Assembly: GCF_039794105.1 (NCBI RefSeq)
Contig: NZ_JBDIWA010000004.1
Span: 1 to 64,000, forward strand
Reading direction: 5' to 3'
DNA: 64,000 bases
Origin: Kuenenia sp039794105
GTDB taxonomy: Bacteria > Planctomycetota > Brocadiia > Brocadiales > Brocadiaceae
Shown here: piece by piece, positions 45,338-54,615 of the stretch
How positions within the stretch are numbered: position 1 is the stretch's first letter
How the letters are laid out: each line of letters opens with the position of its first letter
The notes under the pieces: generated by a model
Seen by the model: only the letters and a program-made list of their open reading frames with translations
The model's database searches: none
Told to the model about the DNA's origin: nothing
Position numbers and translations under genes: made by a program

Positions 45338-46528
45338 ATGGAAGAAGAATTAACCTATGCGTTAATAACGCCTTACAGTCTTTTAAAGAGCCGCACGGGT
45401 GGTATTTTGGGCCGGTTGCTCTCATTATCAAATCTTGAAGTTATCGGGGCGACAATGTTTGCTCCGGGCGATGAGTTTGTTGAGAAATATTGCGAAACCA
45501 TCGGGGAACAGGAAGGGAAGTCCTCGTGGAAAGAGGTTATGATTAATTATATTAACAGCAGCCTGAGAAAGGGAAACAAGTTTGGCATTACCAACAGGGC
45601 GGTGCTGCTGTTCTTTAAAGGACACAATGCCATTAAAAAATTAAAGGACGATGTAATCGGCCCTATTTCAAGTTTCCAGGGACATACTATCCGCGGCAGT
45701 TTTGGCGATTACATAGAACGTTCTGACGGTACGGTTGAGTATTTTGAACCTGCAGTTTTGACTGCCGCCGACCATAACTCTAACAAAAAACAAATGAAAT
45801 TGTTTGCGGATTATTTAACAAACGACGGCGGAATTCTGGAAAATATCGTTACATTTCCCGAAGGGGCGAAGCCGGAAACAACATTGGTAATATTAAAACC
45901 TTTTGAGAAGCAAAGCCCGCTACCTGGCAATATCATTGATATGTTTTCGAGAACGGGTTTGTTTATCGTGGGCATAAAGTTGTTGTCGATGAGCATTGCC
46001 CAGGCGGAAGAGTTTTACGGTCCGCTGGTGAGCATATTTGAAGAGAAGCTAAAGCCCAAACCCGAGAAAATTGCGGCGCAGCTTAGAGAAGGTCTCAAAT
46101 CCATTTTCTCTTTTGAAATCCCGGATGTGACGATTAATGAACATGCAACGCAATTAACAGAACAGTTAAAAGGGATAAATGCAAAACACGAATTCAATAA
46201 AATTGTGCATTACATGACGGGACTGGACGTGGCAAAGGCAACAGAAGCGGAGAAAAAAAATCCCGGCACCGCCCGCTGCCTTGCCCTTTTGTACCGCGGG
46301 CCGAATGCAATCAATGAAATAAGAAATATTTTAGGGCCTACCGATTCGAAAAAAGGCGAGCCGGGCAAGGTGCGCAGAATCTATGGGGAGGATATCATGA
46401 AAAATGCCGCCCATGCCTCGGATTCTGTGGAGAATGCGGAACGGGAAAGAAAGATTATCGGGTTGTGGAAGAGCGAAAGTGTGAAGGAACTAAAGACCCT
46501 GATAGAAGATTATTTAAGCAATAAATAA
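45338..46528 (+). CDS. tandem nucleoside-diphosphate-kinase-like protein
   Basis: A 396-residue protein made of two NDK-like halves. The second half (about 180-378) has LVILKPF with Lys187, FYGPL at 226-230 and the active-site block NAAHASDSVENAERE with His359, as in classical NDK. The first half (about 1-160) has YALITPYS, where the usual Lys of the KPD motif is absent, plus RGSFGDY and ADHNSNKKQMKLF with His145 in the active-site position. A classical NDK is about 140 residues, so both halves carry insertions. It leads an operon with a metallo-hydrolase (6 bases downstream) and gyrA. Nucleotide phosphate transfer is likely but not certain. Confidence 0.8.
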   Translation: MEEELTYALITPYSLLKSRTGGILGRLLSLSNLEVIGATMFAPGDEFVEKYCETIGEQEGKSSWKEVMINYINSSLRKGNKFGITNRAVLLFFKGHNAIKKLKDDVIGPISSFQGHTIRGSFGDYIERSDGTVEYFEPAVLTAADHNSNKKQMKLFADYLTNDGGILENIVTFPEGAKPETTLVILKPFEKQSPLPGNIIDMFSRTGLFIVGIKLLSMSIAQAEEFYGPLVSIFEEKLKPKPEKIAAQLREGLKSIFSFEIPDVTINEHATQLTEQLKGINAKHEFNKIVHYMTGLDVAKATEAEKKNPGTARCLALLYRGPNAINEIRNILGPTDSKKGEPGKVRRIYGEDIMKNAAHASDSVENAERERKIIGLWKSESVKELKTLIEDYLSNK

Positions 46529-46534
46529 TCAAAA

Positions 46535-47188
46535 ATGATTATCAAAGAGATAACGGTAGGTCCATTGCAGGTATGTACTTATATTGTGTATGATGATTCT
46601 GCTGAAGCGATGATTGTTGACCCGGGCGCCGATCCGGAAAAAATTATTGCATTTATTAATGCATTGAAACTGCTCCCGAAACATGTCGTAATTACCCATG
46701 GACATGGAGATCATATTGGGGCAAACGCCTCATTGAAAGAGGCTTTTCCTGAATTGCAGATTTGTGTTCATGAAAAAGACCAGGACATGCTGCCTTACCC
46801 TGCGAAAAATCTTTCTATCCTTGCTGCCTTTTATGGCGGCGCAACCGTGCGGTCTCCACATGCAGACCGTACACTGAAAGAGGGTGATACCATCTCTGCC
46901 GGTAAATGCATTTTTGAAGTAATTCACACCCCGGGACACACACCAGGCGGGATATGCCTTTATTGTAAAGATCAGGAAAATGGGCAGCCGCCGGTATTAT
47001 TTTCCGGCGATAGTCTTTTTAAAAACGGAATAGGCCGCACGGATTTTCCGGGTTGCAGCCAGGAAACGCTTATACAATCTATCAAAAATAAATTGCTTGT
47101 CCTTGATGAGAAAACAATAATCTATCCTGGACATGGACCCTCTACAACATTGGCAGAAGAGAAACAACATAATCCTTTTCTCCAGTAA
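46535..47188 (+). CDS. metallo-beta-lactamase-fold hydrolase, glyoxalase II-like
   Basis: A 217-residue MBL-fold protein with THGHGDHIGA (His55, His57, Asp59, His60), HTPGHTPGG near 130-138, a SGDSLF aspartate near 160 and the late PGHGPSTT histidine. All ligands of a two-metal site are present. This subgroup includes thioester and glutathione-type hydrolases, and the substrate cannot be read. It lies between the NDK-like gene and gyrA with 6- and 11-base gaps. Confidence 0.9.
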   Translation: MIIKEITVGPLQVCTYIVYDDSAEAMIVDPGADPEKIIAFINALKLLPKHVVITHGHGDHIGANASLKEAFPELQICVHEKDQDMLPYPAKNLSILAAFYGGATVRSPHADRTLKEGDTISAGKCIFEVIHTPGHTPGGICLYCKDQENGQPPVLFSGDSLFKNGIGRTDFPGCSQETLIQSIKNKLLVLDEKTIIYPGHGPSTTLAEEKQHNPFLQ

Positions 47189-47199
47189 GAAAGTAGCAG

Positions 47200-49752
47200 A
47201 TGACCGAAAGAAAAGAAAATATAAAAGATTTGTTCATTGAAGAAGAAATGAAGGATTCGTATCTCAGCTATGCCATGAGCGTTATCATGAGCCGGGCCCT
47301 TCCTGACGCCAGAGACGGATTAAAACCTTCCCAGAGGCGCATTCTCGTTGCCATGAACGATCTTAACCTCAGCCCGCGCGCAAAATTCAGAAAATGCGCC
47401 AAAATTGCCGGAGATACTACAGGAAACTACCATCCCCATGGTGAACAGGTAGTGTATCCCACCCTCGTCCGTATGGCGCAGGATTTTAACTACCGCTATC
47501 CTCTTATTCAGGGACAGGGGAATTTTGGTTCAATTGACGGGGACCCACCTGCGGCAATGCGATACACAGAAGCACGCATGACGGACGTGACAATCACGAT
47601 CATGGAGGATCTTGAAAAGAGAACGGTGGACTATACCTCCAACTACGATGATACCCGCACAGAACCGGTTGTGCTGCCGTCAAAATTTCCCAACCTGCTT
47701 TGCAATGGCTGCTCCGGTATTGCCGTTGGCATGGCGACAAGCATCCCGCCGCATAATACAAATGAAATATGTGACGGCATTGCCATGGTTATTGACAATC
47801 CCGACGTCACCATAGAAGAATTGATGACGGTAATCACAGGTCCAGATTTTCCTACGGGAGCGCAAATTTGCGGAACAAGCGGGATTAAGGAAGGGTACAA
47901 AACCGGCAGGGGAACGATAATCGTACGGGCGAAGGCATATGTTGAAACGTCAAAAACCGGAAGAAAGAGCATTGTCGTAACTGAAATTCCATACCAACTC
48001 AACAGAGATAATATTTTGGAACGTATCGCCCTCCTGGTGCGCGAAGAAGTGCTTAAGGGTATTTCTGATGTCAGAAACGAAAGCGATAGACACGGAAGCC
48101 GCCTGGTGATCGATCTGAAAAAGGGAGAAGATGAAGAGGTAGTTTTAAACCAATTGTATAAACACACAAAACTGCAGGACACTTTCAGCATTATCATGAT
48201 TGCGCTTGTGGATAATCGTCCGGAAACACTTAATCTGAAACAAATGCTGGTATGCTACATTGAACATAGAAAAGTTGTTATCGTTAAAAGAACAAAGTTT
48301 TTACTGGAAAAAGCACAGAACAGGGCGCATGTGCTTGAAGGTTTAAAAATAGCCTTAAATAATATAGACCGGGTAATCGAACTGATTAAAACCTCGGATA
48401 CCGTAGATGCGGCGCGAAGAGGGCTTATCTCTTCGTTTTCTCTCTCGGAAATACAGGCGAACGCTATCCTGGATATGAGACTGCAAAGGCTTACAGGGCT
48501 TGAGCAGGGGAAAATTGACGCCGAATATGAAAAACTGTGTGCAGATATAAAAGAATACCAGTCGATATTGGCAAATGAAAAGTTAGTGCTGGATATTATA
48601 AAAAAAGACGTTGCGGAAATAAAAGAACAATTTGGCGACAAACGCCGGACGGAAATTGTAGGCGCCGTGGGCGATTTAGAGAGAGAAGACCTTATTACGG
48701 AAGAAAATGTAACGGTCATTATCAGCCATGAAGGATATATAAAGCGGCTGCCATTAAGCGCCTATCGTAAACAACAGCGTGGCGGGAAGGGAGTTATCGG
48801 GGCGGAAATGAAGGAAGGGGATTTTGCCGAACACCTGTTTGTAGCATCAACCCATGACTATATCCTCTTTTTTACGGATCAGGGCAAGGTGTACTGGCTG
48901 AAGGTTTATGATGTTCCTCAAATGGGTAAAATTACAAAAGGAAGGGCGCTCATCAACCTGCTGGAATTAAAAGAAGGAGAAAACGTTACCTCCTTCATTC
49001 CTGTCCGCAATTTTGACGACAGGCAATTGGTCATGGCAACCAGCCACGGCATTATCAAAAAGACCGTGCTCAAGGCGTATGGCAATCCGAAAAAGGGAGG
49101 TATTATCGCAATTAACCTCGATGAGGGAGACACATTAATCGGGGTAAAATTAACCAACGGAAAACAAGACCTCATACTCGGGACTGAACAGGGGAAGGCG
49201 GTGCGTTTTTCGGAGGAAGACGTCAGATCGGTTGGACGTGTTTCGCGCGGAGTAAAGGGGATAAAGCTTAAAAATAGTGATAAAGTATGCGGCATGGTTG
49301 CTGTCGATGATGAGTCGTCACTTATGACCATCTGTGAAAATGGCTTTGGCAAACGAACAAATTTTGAAGAGTATTCGGCGAAAAACAGAGGAGGCCAGGG
49401 GGTTATCAATATTAAAACTACTGAAAGAAACGGGAAAGTGGTGGGGCTGCTTGACGTCAGGGAAACCGATGAATTGATCATGATAACAAAGGGGGGGAAG
49501 ATCATAAGGACTCCGGTAAATACGATTCGAATCATCGGAAGAAATACCCAGGGCGTCAAACTTTTTGATATTGGTAAATCAGATAAATTAATCTCGGTCG
49601 CCCGCGTAATTCCAGAAGAAAATCCAGCCCCGGATGATTTAGAAGCCGAACATGATATCCCGGAACAAGAACAAGAACAAGAACAAGAACAGGAACAGGA
49701 ACAGGAACAGGAACATGAACATGAACATGAACATGAACAAGAAGAAAAATAA
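47200..49752 (+). CDS. gyrA: DNA gyrase subunit A
   Basis: The breaking-rejoining subunit of gyrase, 850 residues. The winged-helix/tower region and catalytic Tyr122 (AAMRYTEARM) are clear. The C-terminal pinwheel has a GyrA box QQRGGKG near 525, which separates it from ParC. The quinolone-determining stretch reads GEQVVYP, placing Gln at 83 and Pro at 87 in E. coli numbering (which coincides here). The tail is low complexity, Glu-Gln/Glu-His repeats from about residue 822 to the end. It is the last gene of the 45.3 kb operon. Confidence 0.96.
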   Translation: MTERKENIKDLFIEEEMKDSYLSYAMSVIMSRALPDARDGLKPSQRRILVAMNDLNLSPRAKFRKCAKIAGDTTGNYHPHGEQVVYPTLVRMAQDFNYRYPLIQGQGNFGSIDGDPPAAMRYTEARMTDVTITIMEDLEKRTVDYTSNYDDTRTEPVVLPSKFPNLLCNGCSGIAVGMATSIPPHNTNEICDGIAMVIDNPDVTIEELMTVITGPDFPTGAQICGTSGIKEGYKTGRGTIIVRAKAYVETSKTGRKSIVVTEIPYQLNRDNILERIALLVREEVLKGISDVRNESDRHGSRLVIDLKKGEDEEVVLNQLYKHTKLQDTFSIIMIALVDNRPETLNLKQMLVCYIEHRKVVIVKRTKFLLEKAQNRAHVLEGLKIALNNIDRVIELIKTSDTVDAARRGLISSFSLSEIQANAILDMRLQRLTGLEQGKIDAEYEKLCADIKEYQSILANEKLVLDIIKKDVAEIKEQFGDKRRTEIVGAVGDLEREDLITEENVTVIISHEGYIKRLPLSAYRKQQRGGKGVIGAEMKEGDFAEHLFVASTHDYILFFTDQGKVYWLKVYDVPQMGKITKGRALINLLELKEGENVTSFIPVRNFDDRQLVMATSHGIIKKTVLKAYGNPKKGGIIAINLDEGDTLIGVKLTNGKQDLILGTEQGKAVRFSEEDVRSVGRVSRGVKGIKLKNSDKVCGMVAVDDESSLMTICENGFGKRTNFEEYSAKNRGGQGVINIKTTERNGKVVGLLDVRETDELIMITKGGKIIRTPVNTIRIIGRNTQGVKLFDIGKSDKLISVARVIPEENPAPDDLEAEHDIPEQEQEQEQEQEQEQEQEHEHEHEHEQEEK
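49663..49740 (+). repeat. hexanucleotide tandem array encoding the GyrA tail
   Basis: Thirteen GAACAN units: four GAACAA, four GAACAG, four GAACAT and one GAACAA. They encode Glu-Gln or Glu-His dipeptides in frame. Gain or loss of units would keep the frame. Confidence 0.95.
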
Positions 49753-49808
49753 ATACTACGTAACATTTTAGTTGTTTGAAAATCGCCTTTAATATCTACC
49801 CTGAGTAT

Positions 49809-49933
49809 TCCCAAACTCCTGTTTGGGAATTTCACAGAAATACCCGGGCAGGAATACCGAATATTGAATATCGAATGATGAAGTATTTTGCTTTAATATT
49901 CGATATTCCTTGTTCTGCGGTTCGGTATTCTCT
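49809..49933. repeat. palindromic intergenic element (family F)
   Basis: A small hairpin TTCCCAAACTCCTGTTTGGGAA precursor at about 49809-49829 (also seen near 9128) is followed by nested arms GAATACCGAA (49852-49861)/TTCGGTATTC (49921-49930) and GAATATCGAAT (49866-49876)/ATTCGATATTC (49898-49908). No gene was seen in the gyrA-to-50082 gap. Confidence 0.65.
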
Positions 49934-50081
49934 TAAAAAAACCGCCAAAGGCTTGAACCCGCTAATGTAGTTTTCCAGCGCCATTATGTTCCCGCGCTGG
50001 ATCTTTAGGAACGAGCGCAGTCACAAAATAGTAGCGCAGCTTCATGTCGTTCATAACCCTCTCTATCCAGCATAAAGAAAA

Positions 50082-50873
50082 ATGACCCGAACGTACCCTG
50101 TCTCTGTCTGTATCATTACTTTTAATGAAGAATCCAGAATTCGTGATTGCCTTGAAAGCGTCAAATGGGCAGACGAAATCATCGTGGTGGATTCTTTCAG
50201 CACGGATAAAACGGTAGATATATGCAAAGAATATACGGAACGTGTTTATCGGCGCGCATGGGGCGGGAATATCGATCAGAAGAACCATACGATAGGGCTG
50301 GCAACGAAAGACTGGCTGCTTTGCCTTGACGCCGATGAGAGATTGTCGCCTGAACTTACAGAAGAAATACAAAATGTTCTCAATAGCCATGATACGGCAG
50401 ACGGGTTTTTTTTCCCCAGACGAAGCAGTTACCTGGGACGCTGGATATTTCATGGTGACTGGTATCCTGATTATCAATTACGTCTCTTCAAAAGGGGACG
50501 TGGAAGGTGGCAGGGAACAAATCCGCATGGAAGGGTAAGTGTCGAAGGAAAAACACGGTATATGAAACACGACTTGTATCATTTTAACTACCGGAATCTT
50601 TCCCACCAATTAAAGACGATGGATAATTACTCGGATGTTTTTTCCGGTATTATGGTAGAACGAAACAAAGACTTTAGTTTGTTTCAGCTCATCTTCAGGC
50701 CGCTGTACAAGTTTATTAAAGTATACATATTAAAGAGGGGTTTTTTGGACGGCCTACCCGGCTTCATCCTTGCAATTACAAACGCTTTTTACATATTTGT
50801 TAAATACGTAAAACTTTGGGAATGTACGCACGGGAATGGCAGAGAAAAAAAACAAAATGAAAAAACTGTCTAA
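50082..50873 (+). CDS. family 2 glycosyltransferase (LPS-core type)
   Basis: A GT-A glycosyltransferase of 263 residues. It begins with VSVCIITFNEESRIRDCLES, has VVDSFSTDKT and the metal-binding DxD as Asp83-Ala-Asp85 in LCLDADERL. The DYQLRLFKRGRGRWQG stretch is typical of the WaaE/KdtX-like group adding sugars to lipopolysaccharide core. A C-terminal hydrophobic segment (about 225-250) suggests membrane contact. Its last 38 bases overlap the radical SAM gene, so the two are coupled. Confidence 0.88.
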   Translation: MTRTYPVSVCIITFNEESRIRDCLESVKWADEIIVVDSFSTDKTVDICKEYTERVYRRAWGGNIDQKNHTIGLATKDWLLCLDADERLSPELTEEIQNVLNSHDTADGFFFPRRSSYLGRWIFHGDWYPDYQLRLFKRGRGRWQGTNPHGRVSVEGKTRYMKHDLYHFNYRNLSHQLKTMDNYSDVFSGIMVERNKDFSLFQLIFRPLYKFIKVYILKRGFLDGLPGFILAITNAFYIFVKYVKLWECTHGNGREKKQNEKTV

Positions 50874-51834
50874 TTCCATTTTATCCCGCATCTATACTTT
50901 CCTTGGCAGGACAAACCTACCATATTTCCCATCAAAAATTACCATTGAATCCGGCAATGTGTGCAATTTGCGTTGTTCCTTGTGCCCTACGGGACAGCAT
51001 GACAGCAGCGCCAAAAAGGGATTTATTCCCCTTGAATTGTACAAAAAAATCCTCGATGAAATCGGCAGATACCTCAGACTGATCCGGTTATATAATTGGG
51101 GAGAACCTCTTTTAAATAAAGATCTGCTGCCAATGATCCACTATGCCCGAAAGTATGGGATTGATGTGAAAATAAGCACAAACCTTTCACTAAAGCTGGA
51201 GGACAAAGATATCGAGGAACTGTTACACGCGGGACTAAAAGTGTTGTATATTTCCTGTAATGGCGCAAGTAAGGAAACGTACCTCAAATACCATGTTGGC
51301 GGAGATTTTGATTTGGTGAAAGAAAATATGACACGCCTTGTTCAAAAGAAAAAGGAAATGCACGGCTGCCGGACGAAACTGGTATGGTTATTTCATGTTT
51401 TTAAACAGAACGAACACGAGAGAGAGCAGGCGCAGAAAATGGCAAAAGGGATTGGCATCCAGATTAAAATAAACAAGATGAGGCCTGATATGGGAAAGGA
51501 AATCTTTGAAACAGTACAAGATGCGCTGGAAAGAGACGCCGACTGGATACCCGGGAACCGGAAATTTTTAGTTTGTCCAGAGAAAAAGAAAAAACGAATC
51601 TCCTGCACACTTCCCTGGACGGAAACCGTTATTAATTGGGACGGCTCAGTACTACCCTGTTGCGCCGTCTACAGCGAGACGTTTGCGTTTGGCAATATTA
51701 ACAGGGAATCTTTTGTGCAAATATGGAATAACGAAATGTACGTTTCCGCCAGAAAAGAAATTCTGGGCAGGAAAAATAAGAAAAACACTGTCTGCCATAT
51801 ATGTAAAAGCACCGGATATCTGCATAGTTTCTGA
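50836..51834 (+). CDS. radical SAM protein with SPASM-type C-terminal cluster domain
   Basis: A 332-residue radical SAM enzyme. The [4Fe-4S] motif is CNLRCSLC with Cys43, Cys47 and Cys50. A SPASM-like C-terminal region (about 255-330) has CTLPWTETVINWDGSVLPCC and CHICKS. Such proteins modify peptides or other substrates; none can be assigned. ATG 50836 lies inside the glycosyltransferase gene; ATG 50857 is an alternative. The coupling suggests a shared envelope or glycan function, which is inference. Confidence 0.88.
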   Translation: MAEKKNKMKKLSNSILSRIYTFLGRTNLPYFPSKITIESGNVCNLRCSLCPTGQHDSSAKKGFIPLELYKKILDEIGRYLRLIRLYNWGEPLLNKDLLPMIHYARKYGIDVKISTNLSLKLEDKDIEELLHAGLKVLYISCNGASKETYLKYHVGGDFDLVKENMTRLVQKKKEMHGCRTKLVWLFHVFKQNEHEREQAQKMAKGIGIQIKINKMRPDMGKEIFETVQDALERDADWIPGNRKFLVCPEKKKKRISCTLPWTETVINWDGSVLPCCAVYSETFAFGNINRESFVQIWNNEMYVSARKEILGRKNKKNTVCHICKSTGYLHSF

Positions 51835-51874
51835 TTGATTGTAACACTTTAGTCCTTTGAAAAAGTAAAAACGC

Positions 51875-52131
51875 GTAACACTTTAGTTTTTTGAAAAATC
51901 CCAATAATAGCGATGTTTTCCGTATAGTGTAGGGGCGGGGCATTTGTTATAAACGGTTGCTGCTCGTTCCTCACTTGAAATATCTAAGCCCACTAAATTC
52001 ATGTAGTGCGACGAGGTTCGTCGCACCAAAAAAAGAGTTGTGCGATAAGGAATAGGGTCTACTTAAATTGTGCGACGAACCTCGTCGCACTACAAATGAC
52101 AATTTCCAGTTTCAAAAGACTAAAGTGTTAC
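51875..52131. repeat. family A miniature inverted-repeat element, copy A (257 bp)
   Basis: The left end GTAACACTTTAGTTTTTTGA and right end TTTCAAAAGACTAAAGTGTTAC form terminal inverted repeats. Inside, two copies of a GTGCGACGA/TCGTCGCAC palindrome (52003-52026 and 52070-52093) face each other around TAGGGTCTACTT. A further left end lies at 51841-51862, suggesting a tandem or nested insertion. The left part also contains a family C start (TAGGGGCGGGGCATTTG). Confidence 0.85.
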
Positions 52132-52190
52132 GATTGATTGGAAAAGAAACACCTTTTTAAATCTGTTTCTACCGTTGAAAATGAGAGAAA

Positions 52191-52339
52191 TAACCCTGTC
52201 AGGGTTAATATATACTCAAGATGCTCATAAAATGTGGATTTTAAAGTGTTAATTGGGTGGCACGGACAAACCTTGTTTGTCCGTGTTGAACTTGTACGAC
52301 ATTGTCTATAAATCACAGATTGTGAGCTTCTTGAGTATA
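52191..52339. repeat. inverted-repeat cluster upstream of the DUF3820 gene
   Basis: TAACCCTG-T-CAGGGTTA at 52191-52207 is a perfect dyad. TATACTCAAGATGCTCA (52211-52227) pairs with TGAGCTTCTTGAGTATA (52323-52339) and encloses a hairpin CACGGACAAA-CCTTG-TTTGTCCGTG (52261-52285). The hairpin core also occurs at 19590-19621. Confidence 0.7.
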
Positions 52340-52373
52340 CATGCTTGTTAAGACAATGTTACGCATTATTACA

Positions 52374-52637
52374 TTATCGCAGTGGATTCAATAAATATTC
52401 CAGTCCGTTCAGCTTGATTTCGTAGACGCATTCAAGCATATTGCCCAATTCACCTTTCGGAAATCCCTGTTGGGCAAACCATACAATATAAGCTTCGGGC
52501 AAATCAATCAACAATCGCCCTTTGTATTTGCCAAAAGGCATGCGTGCCTTCACTACCTTTAAAAGGTACTCTTTATCGTGAAACATATTGTTCTTCTTTC
52601 CAAAACCAAAACGTTTAGAGAATTCCGGGGACGCCAT
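52374..52637 (-). CDS. DUF3820 family protein
   Basis: An 87-residue protein with the family block MPFGKYKGRLLIDLPEAYIVWFAQQGFP and the ending LNGLEYLLNPLR. The function is not established. An internal ATG (residue 18, MFHDKEYLL) is a possible alternative start. It sits between repeats and pepF on the same strand, 130 bases from the pepF stop. Confidence 0.85.
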   Translation of the reverse strand: MASPEFSKRFGFGKKNNMFHDKEYLLKVVKARMPFGKYKGRLLIDLPEAYIVWFAQQGFPKGELGNMLECVYEIKLNGLEYLLNPLR

Positions 52638-52767
52638 GCTTGATTTTAGAGGCTTCGTAACAATTTGGTTTTTTGAAAAAGATATTCACCTGTGCCTGTT
52701 ATATAACAGGAATAAAACATTTTCCTTGTAGTAGCAAGGCATGTATTGCCACTATAAAGCATACCCC

Positions 52768-54552
52768 TTATAATGATTTGTATTCTTTCAGTAATTTCCT
52801 TAATTTGTTAACCGTCACTTCATATGCTTCTTTTCCGGTAAGGTCGACCCCGGCGTCTTTCAGGATTTCAAGCGGTTCTTTGTGTGACCCTGCCCCCAGA
52901 AATGCCAGATAGTCTTCGACTGCGCCTTTTTCACCGGAGGTTACGCGTTCAGACAAAGCTATTGCTGCGGACAGGCTGGTAGCATATTTGTAGACATAAA
53001 AGGCATTGTAAAAATGAGGAATTCTAGCCCACTCGTAGTTTAATTGTTCATCAATAACCATTCCATTACCCAGATAGGCTTCAAGGTTTTTCCGGTAAAT
53101 GCCGGTTATGCTTTTCGAGGTAAGCACTTTGCCGGATTCTGCCATCTCGTGAATATCCTTTTCAAAATTTGCGAACATGGTCTGCCTATAGAAGGTTGCC
53201 TCTATACGTTTCATGTTATGATACAGATAAAATTTCTTCTCCTCGCGGGTTTCGGCAATCTTTGACATATGATCAAACAGTAGCGCTTCGTTGAATGTCG
53301 AGGCTATCTCTGCCAGAAAGATGGGATTCTGATAATAAATGTATGGTTGATTTTCGATGGAATAATCCCGATGCAGGCAGTGGCCGAATTCATGTGCAAA
53401 TGTTGAAACATCCGAAAACTTTTCCGTGTAATTTAAGAAAATTAATCCCCGGCTCGCATAACTTCCCCATGAGAACGCTCCTGATCTTTTGCCGGGAGAT
53501 TCAAAAACATCAATTACCCGTGCACTAACGGTAGCGTCGTACTTCCTGAGATATTCAGTCCCAAGCGGTTCAAGTGCAGTACGAACCAAAGTACGCGCCT
53601 CTTCATAGGAATATTTTTTATCAACATCTTTAACCAGGGGAACATAATTATCATAGAAGTGTAATGTTTCTATTCCGAGTTCTTCCTGTTTGAGGGCATT
53701 GAACTCGCTGATCACAGCAATATTCTCTTTTGCGACTTCAACGAGATTGCTGAATACCTTGTTTGGCACATAATCGGGAAACAGGGACATTTCCAGTATC
53801 GACGCATAATTGCGCACCTTCGCCAGCTTAATATTTGCAAGTACATTTGCAGCATAGGTATTTGCCAGTACATCAATATTCTGCCGGAATGGCCTATAGT
53901 AATAATCAAACACCTTCTGCCGGAGAACACGGTCGGGAAATTCTAATAGTTGGGCATATTTTGCATGAGAGAGGTGGATTTTTTCCTCCTTGTGTTCAAA
54001 TTCCTCAAATGAAATATTGTTATCATTAAAGGCCGAAAAAACATCATCAGGTTTTTTTAAAGCAATCTCCAGTTCCGCTAAAACAGTTTCAGTTTCCTCC
54101 GAAAGGATGTGCGGTTTGTATCGGGCATAGCTTTTCAAAAAGAAGCGATACCCTGCAAGCTGAGAATTTTCATGAATCATCGTATCGATATCATCGAGCG
54201 ATAAAGATGACAGCTCTTTTTTTATAAAAACGGTTTCTGCAGAAATCTTTGAAACAAGCAGTTCGACACGTCCCTTCATCTCTTCATACACGGCATTCCT
54301 GGTATCTTCAAAAAAGCGTACATGCGCATACACATATAAATTTTCTCTCACGATAGAATGGTTAATGTATAACTGCATGAACTGCCCGAGTTTGCCAGAA
54401 TCGGCAAGAGCACCTTTAAACTCCAGGAGCGGAGGAAGTCCTTTTTCCACCTTCCGGTAGTCTTTCTCCCAACAATCATCCGATGCATACAAAACAGACA
54501 AATCCCATTTGTATTTGTCTTCTATTTGATCCCGCGTTTTATTTTTGTTCAT
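52768..54552 (-). CDS. pepF: oligoendopeptidase F (M3 family)
   Basis: A cytosolic zinc metallopeptidase of 594 residues that cleaves short peptides. The zinc motif is HEFGH at 387-391 within STFAHEFGHCLHRDYS, with the third ligand Glu in EIASTFNEALL near 415. The N-terminal all-helical part is typical (about 1-200). No signal peptide. The gene is followed on its upstream side by an unrelated DUF6946-like gene 63 bases away. Confidence 0.95.
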   Translation of the reverse strand: MNKNKTRDQIEDKYKWDLSVLYASDDCWEKDYRKVEKGLPPLLEFKGALADSGKLGQFMQLYINHSIVRENLYVYAHVRFFEDTRNAVYEEMKGRVELLVSKISAETVFIKKELSSLSLDDIDTMIHENSQLAGYRFFLKSYARYKPHILSEETETVLAELEIALKKPDDVFSAFNDNNISFEEFEHKEEKIHLSHAKYAQLLEFPDRVLRQKVFDYYYRPFRQNIDVLANTYAANVLANIKLAKVRNYASILEMSLFPDYVPNKVFSNLVEVAKENIAVISEFNALKQEELGIETLHFYDNYVPLVKDVDKKYSYEEARTLVRTALEPLGTEYLRKYDATVSARVIDVFESPGKRSGAFSWGSYASRGLIFLNYTEKFSDVSTFAHEFGHCLHRDYSIENQPYIYYQNPIFLAEIASTFNEALLFDHMSKIAETREEKKFYLYHNMKRIEATFYRQTMFANFEKDIHEMAESGKVLTSKSITGIYRKNLEAYLGNGMVIDEQLNYEWARIPHFYNAFYVYKYATSLSAAIALSERVTSGEKGAVEDYLAFLGAGSHKEPLEILKDAGVDLTGKEAYEVTVNKLRKLLKEYKSL

Positions 54553-54615
54553 ATATTTATTAATGGCCCCCGGACTCCAATATCAAATACCAAAGATGTA
54601 AACCCATTCCAACGA

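Noticed and set aside
48918..49835. Long minus-strand open frame across the gyrA 3' end with Ser-Cys repeats
   Set aside because: It is the antisense of the GyrA hexamer array and pinwheel region; gyrA itself is unambiguous.
50836..51834. RiPP biosynthesis locus around the radical SAM/SPASM gene
   Set aside because: No small precursor peptide, protease or transporter lies next to it.
51841..52345. CRISPR array
   Set aside because: The repeats are inverted terminal and internal palindromes without regular spacing or unique spacers, and no cas gene is near.
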